Below, one piece after another: positions 60,768-64,000 of a DNA stretch of 64,000 bases. Made by a program: the position numbers and the translations under genes. How positions within the stretch are numbered: the first letter of the stretch is position 1; each line of letters starts with the position of its first letter. This DNA comes from Sinomonas sp. ASV486 (GTDB taxonomy: Bacteria; Actinomycetota; Actinomycetes; Actinomycetales; Micrococcaceae). The DNA is taken from the NCBI RefSeq assembly GCF_030908215.1, contig NZ_JAVFJK010000006.1, positions 1 to 64,000 on the forward strand. Direction: 5' to 3'. The notes beneath the pieces were generated by a model, which was not told the DNA's origin, did not search any database, and saw only the letters and a list, made by a program, of their open reading frames with translations.

Positions 60768-62300
60768 ATGTTCATCTACCTCCTGGTGGCCATGCTGGCC
60801 GCCGTCGTCACCTACGCTGCCACCGGGGTGGTCCGGGCCGGAGCGCTCCGGCTCGGCATCGTCTCCCCGGTGCGCGAGCGCGACGTTCACACACGAACTG
60901 TGCCGCGGCTCGGTGGACTCGCCATGTTCGCCGGATTCGCGGTGGCCTTCGCGGCGGCCTCGCAGACCTTCTGGCTACGGTCGATCTTCGTCGAGACGGC
61001 CCAACCGTGGGCCGTGCTGTGGGGAGCAGGCGTGATCGTCGTCGTCGGCGCTATCGACGACATCGTGGATCTCAACAGCTGGGTCAAGCTGTGCGGCCAG
61101 CTCGTGGCCGCCGCGATCGTCGCAGTGTGGGGGCCCCGTGTGACCTTCCTGCCTCTCGGGGCGCTCCCGGTGACCGAGGAGTGGCTCCAGATCGGGCTCA
61201 CGATGTTCCTCATCGTGCTGACGGTCAACGCGATCAACTTCGTCGACGGCCTCGACGGGCTCGCCGCAGGAGTGGCGGCCATCGGCGGCCTCGCGTTCTT
61301 CATCACGGCCTACTGGGTTCACCGCAACGCGCTGCTGCCCAATTACACCGACCTCGCGACGCTCCTCATGGCATTGCTCATCGGCATCTGCCTGGGGTTC
61401 CTGCCGCACAACGTCAACCCCGCGAAGATCTTCATGGGTGATTCGGGGTCGATGCTGCTCGGGCTGCTCATGGCCACGGGTGCCGTGGTCGCGACCGGCC
61501 AGATCGGGTCGGGACTCTACGACCGCGCCGAGGGCATCCCGGCCTACTTCCCGGTGATCCTGCCGATCGTGGTCATGTCCCTGCCGTTCCTCGACCTCGT
61601 GCTCGCCGTGCTGCGCCGCACCACGAGCGGACGCTCGCCCTTCTCGCCGGACCGGGAGCACGTCCACCACAAGCTCCTCGACCTGGGCTACACCCATCGG
61701 CAGGCCGTCGCCGTGATGTATGTCTGGGCCGCGTTCGTCGCGTTCGGGGGTGCGGCCTACGCCTTCGTGCCGTGGATGCCGCTCACGCTCGTCAACCTCA
61801 TTGTCCTGCCCACCGTGGCGTTCCTCACGATGCACCCCTGGGTTCGGCAGACGGTGGGAAATCCATCGTCGCGGCCCACATGGCTGCACTGGAGCCTGTG
61901 GGTCCCGCGCTTCACCCTGCCCTTCGTGGCGAGTCTCGCCACGGCGACTGCGTTGGGCTTCACGGGGCTCGCCAACGGGGGAGTGGCCTTCCTCTACTCG
62001 ACCTTCCTCGGGCTCGGCATCGCCGTTCTGTGCGGCGGTGCGCCGGTGGTGATCCTCCACTTCGCGGCGCCGACCCTGCCCTTCACCGGCAGGACCCTCA
62101 TCGCGGATCTGCTCATGAAGCTCGCCGCCCTGGCCATCGCTCTCTTGCTCGTCGGCATCCCCGGGTGGGCCAAAGCCGAGTGGTACTGGTTGTCGCTCGT
62201 AGCCTGCGGGGCCGTGTGGCTCATGGCCCAGGCCCTGGTGGCGCTCGCACAATGGCGCCCGACGGCGCCGGGGCGCCGGGCGAACCGGGTCGGGGCTTGA
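60768..62300 (+). CDS. wecA: WecA/MraY-family polyprenyl-phosphate sugar-1-phosphate transferase
   Basis: The protein has 510 residues with more than 11 hydrophobic segments. The family's acidic sites are present: DD (97-98, GAIDDIVDL), NAINFVDGLDGLAAG (about 152-166), MGDSGSM (about 224) and the histidine loop REHVHHKLLDLGYTHRQ (about 297). It probably loads GlcNAc-1-phosphate on decaprenyl phosphate to start a cell-wall linker or polysaccharide. The last 170 residues add four or five hydrophobic segments beyond the usual family end near residue 340. Confidence 0.9.
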   Translation: MFIYLLVAMLAAVVTYAATGVVRAGALRLGIVSPVRERDVHTRTVPRLGGLAMFAGFAVAFAAASQTFWLRSIFVETAQPWAVLWGAGVIVVVGAIDDIVDLNSWVKLCGQLVAAAIVAVWGPRVTFLPLGALPVTEEWLQIGLTMFLIVLTVNAINFVDGLDGLAAGVAAIGGLAFFITAYWVHRNALLPNYTDLATLLMALLIGICLGFLPHNVNPAKIFMGDSGSMLLGLLMATGAVVATGQIGSGLYDRAEGIPAYFPVILPIVVMSLPFLDLVLAVLRRTTSGRSPFSPDREHVHHKLLDLGYTHRQAVAVMYVWAAFVAFGGAAYAFVPWMPLTLVNLIVLPTVAFLTMHPWVRQTVGNPSSRPTWLHWSLWVPRFTLPFVASLATATALGFTGLANGGVAFLYSTFLGLGIAVLCGGAPVVILHFAAPTLPFTGRTLIADLLMKLAALAIALLLVGIPGWAKAEWYWLSLVACGAVWLMAQALVALAQWRPTAPGRRANRVGA

Positions 62301-62313
62301 GTTCTATCCTGTG

Positions 62314-62319
62314 TAGAAT
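62314..62319 (+). promoter_or_regulatory. Extended -10 of the atp operon
   Basis: TGTG-TAGAAT lies about 70 bp upstream of the first atp gene, just after the wecA stop. No -35 is obvious, which fits an extended -10 promoter. Confidence 0.5.
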
Positions 62320-62390
62320 AGGCATGCACCCACCCTCCACGCCGGCGACCTGGCAGCAGGTCACCGGCGATCTGGCATGAAATGGACCCT

Positions 62391-62903
62391 ATGACGCATC
62401 CACACGGCTTCTCAGGCCGTCCTGGCGTCGGCGGTTCCGCAAGCCACGGCTCGCCGTGGCTCCGCCTCGCAGCCCAGTGCTCGGGGGCGTCCGCGGGGGC
62501 CGCAGCAATCCTCGCGATCGTGGCGTTTGCCACAACCGGCGCTGGCGCCGGGGGCAGCGTGCTCTTCTCGGCGGCAATCGTCATCGTCTTCTTCGCCCTG
62601 AGCCTCATTGCGGGCCACCTCGCGGGCCGCAACAACCCCTCGGGTGCGATCGGCGTCTTCGCCGTCGTGTATGCCATCAAGATCTTCGGGTTCGCTGCGC
62701 TCCTGCTGTGGCTCGGCAAGCCCGCGTGGATTGTCGGCCCGTGGTTCGGGGCGTCCGGGATCGTGACGGTTGTCGTGTGGCAGGCGGTCGAGGTCTTCGC
62801 CTTCAGCAGGCTCAGGCTCCAGATCTTCGACGACGCACCGGCGGCTTCGGCCGACCGAGGCGACGCCCCGTCGTCGTCCGAGGAGGGCGATTCGCATGAC
62901 TGA
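62391..62903 (+). CDS. atpI: AtpI-like ATP synthase accessory membrane protein
   Basis: This 170-residue protein has four hydrophobic segments (about 28-145) followed by an acidic Ser-rich tail. Its position two genes before atpB and its helix pattern fit the actinobacterial ATP synthase protein I group, which assists c-ring assembly in other bacteria. ATG 62391 is listed; ATG 62382 is three codons upstream. The last 8 bp overlap the next gene. Confidence 0.75.
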   Translation: MTHPHGFSGRPGVGGSASHGSPWLRLAAQCSGASAGAAAILAIVAFATTGAGAGGSVLFSAAIVIVFFALSLIAGHLAGRNNPSGAIGVFAVVYAIKIFGFAALLLWLGKPAWIVGPWFGASGIVTVVVWQAVEVFAFSRLRLQIFDDAPAASADRGDAPSSSEEGDSHD

Positions 62904-63186
62904 GAAGACCCCTCCGAAGGGGCCTGCCGGCAAGCCTGAGAGCGATTCCGGATACAACTCCGGAATGGCCGTCTTCAGCTATGTAATTGGCGGGATCGTA
63001 GTCTGGAGTTTGATAGGGTGGGGGCTGGACAATCTCCTGAAAACGCACTGGCTCGTGCTCGTCGGTGCACTGGTGGGGATTGCAGGCGGCATCTATCTGA
63101 CCATGAAGCACGGGCTCCTGACGCACACCAAGGGTCCTGCCGAGCCTCAGGGCCCAGGGGACCGCGCCGACGAGGACAGCCGCTGA
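62896..63186 (+). CDS. AtpZ/AtpI-like small membrane protein
   Basis: This 96-residue protein has two hydrophobic segments. The pattern GMAVFSYVIGGIVVWSLIGWGLDNLLKTHWLVLVGALVGIAGGIYLTMK is typical of AtpZ/F0F1-associated proteins that form the gene 1 family of atp operons. ATG 62896 has AGGAGGG 9 nt upstream, and overlaps the atpI stop by 8 bp. A polar, disordered tail ends the protein. Confidence 0.82.
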   Translation: MTEKTPPKGPAGKPESDSGYNSGMAVFSYVIGGIVVWSLIGWGLDNLLKTHWLVLVGALVGIAGGIYLTMKHGLLTHTKGPAEPQGPGDRADEDSR

Positions 63187-63274
63187 TGGAGCACCCAAAA
63201 ATTTCACATGTGGGGGTCGAAAGCTACTCGCCCCGGCATCTGCCCGATGATGGACACTGCAGAGAGGAAACGCG

Positions 63275-64000
63275 TTGACCCCGCTCACGCTTCCGGCCGA
63301 AGACTCCGGCGCTTTCACCCCGCCCACTCTTGAGGACATGCACCTCCCGGCAATCTTCCCGTGGGGCGAACATGACGGCTTCTCGAAGCAGATGCTCATG
63401 GTCCTGCTGTCCGTCGTCATCATCGCCTGGTTCTTCCTCGCCGCGTCCCGCAAGGGACAGCTCGTGCCGGGCAAGCTCCAGTTCGCCGGGGAGTACCTCT
63501 ACGGCTTCGTGCGCAACTCGATCGGCAAGGACATCATCGGCGGGCGCGACTTCATGAAGTTCGTGCCCCTGCTGTTCGCCCTCTTCTTCTTCATCCTGGT
63601 GAACAACATCTACGGCGCGATCCCGTTCCTCCAGCTGCCCACCATGTCCCACGTGGGCGGCGCGTACTTCCTCGCTGGCCTCGTGTACGTCACGTGGATC
63701 GGGGTTGGGCTCAAGAAGTTCGGCCCGAAGTTCATCAAGCTCACGGTCGTCCCGTCCGGTGTCCCGTGGTTCATCATGCCGATCGTGGTGCCGATCGAGA
63801 TCATCTCGAACTTCATCGTCCGCCCGATGACGCACAGCCTCCGACTCTTCGCGACCATGCTCGCCGGGCACCTCGTCGTCGCCCTCGCTGGCTCGGGCAT
63901 CGCGTTCCTCATCGAGCAGGAGAACGTCCTGCTCAAGGGAGCTTCGATCCTCGTCCTTGCCGGCGCCACGGCGATGTACATGCTCGAGGCCTTGATCATG
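63275..64000 (+). CDS. atpB: ATP synthase F0 subunit a (partial, runs off the window)
   Basis: The visible 242 residues show the N-terminal HLPAIFPWGEHDGFSKQM and the helices of subunit a. The conserved SLRLFATMLAGHLVVALAG block contains the essential arginine of the proton path. Start TTG 63275 is chosen because AGAGAGGAAA lies 5-8 nt upstream and an in-frame stop sits just before; the next in-frame ATG would cut into the conserved start. The gene is cut at the window end, about 30 codons before its expected stop. Confidence 0.94.
   Translation, partial: MTPLTLPAEDSGAFTPPTLEDMHLPAIFPWGEHDGFSKQMLMVLLSVVIIAWFFLAASRKGQLVPGKLQFAGEYLYGFVRNSIGKDIIGGRDFMKFVPLLFALFFFILVNNIYGAIPFLQLPTMSHVGGAYFLAGLVYVTWIGVGLKKFGPKFIKLTVVPSGVPWFIMPIVVPIEIISNFIVRPMTHSLRLFATMLAGHLVVALAGSGIAFLIEQENVLLKGASILVLAGATAMYMLEALIM

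Overview
The window is about 70% GC chromosomal DNA from an actinobacterium, most likely a Micrococcaceae member close to Arthrobacter or Sinomonas (inference). The main clues are a fused 2-oxoglutarate decarboxylase/E2 enzyme (Kgd), an RsrA-type zinc anti-sigma factor beside a SigH/SigR sigma factor, the 24-residue ribosomal protein bL37, a SAM-IV riboswitch, and the order argS-lysA-hom-thrC-thrB-rho-prfA-prmC-tsaC-wecA-atpI-atpB. Nearly all coding potential is explained by ordinary genes on both strands. Very long open frames opposite genes such as kgd and rho are GC artefacts.

Layout. 1-1374: a complete IS481-family element whose left tip is the first base of the window. 1.5-8.9 kb: a DHA2 exporter, a mntH-mntR manganese operon with a palindromic operator, a methyltransferase, and a class V aminotransferase behind a SAM-IV riboswitch. 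8.0-12.1 kb: hisN, rsgA, aroA and a DoxX-like protein. 12.2-16 kb: sigH-rsrA, bL37, a DUF4097-padR operon with twin operators, and an SGNH hydrolase. 16-20 kb: kgd. 20.2-26.2 kb: two CNNM/CBS membrane proteins, then a zinc-type ABC transporter and a convergent zur. 26.3-34.6 kb: a metallo-hydrolase, a Cds1-like PLP enzyme divergent from a rhodanese, a HIT protein, hrpA, and a PfpI-like protein carrying a triplet-repeat tract. 34.6-44.3 kb: aromatic catabolism, with a large LuxR-type ATPase regulator, benK and benABCD transcribed leftward and catA rightward. 44.5-53.2 kb: tRNA-Arg(CCG), a DUF2630 protein, an MFS transporter, then argS, lysA and the threonine branch. 53.2-64 kb: rho with a long structured leader, prfA-prmC-tsaC, a double-domain glycosyltransferase, a WecA-like transferase, and the start of the ATP synthase operon; atpB runs off the end.

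How the genes work together. benABC and benD turn benzoate into catechol and catA opens the ring, but catB and catC are not in the window. lysA, hom, thrC and thrB form the aspartate-family block, and prfA and prmC are a substrate/methylase pair. Many genes lack a Shine-Dalgarno site and instead have a TAnnnT -10 box 6-7 nt before the start codon, so leaderless transcription looks common here. A second theme is in-frame short tandem repeats inside or beside conserved genes (hrpA, lysA, the PfpI protein, the LuxR regulator, the zur upstream region, the rho leader).

No unmistakably new multi-gene system is visible. The items I would follow first are the SAM-IV-controlled aminotransferase, the benA-catA control region, the rho leader, the double glycosyltransferase and the repeat-bearing PfpI protein.
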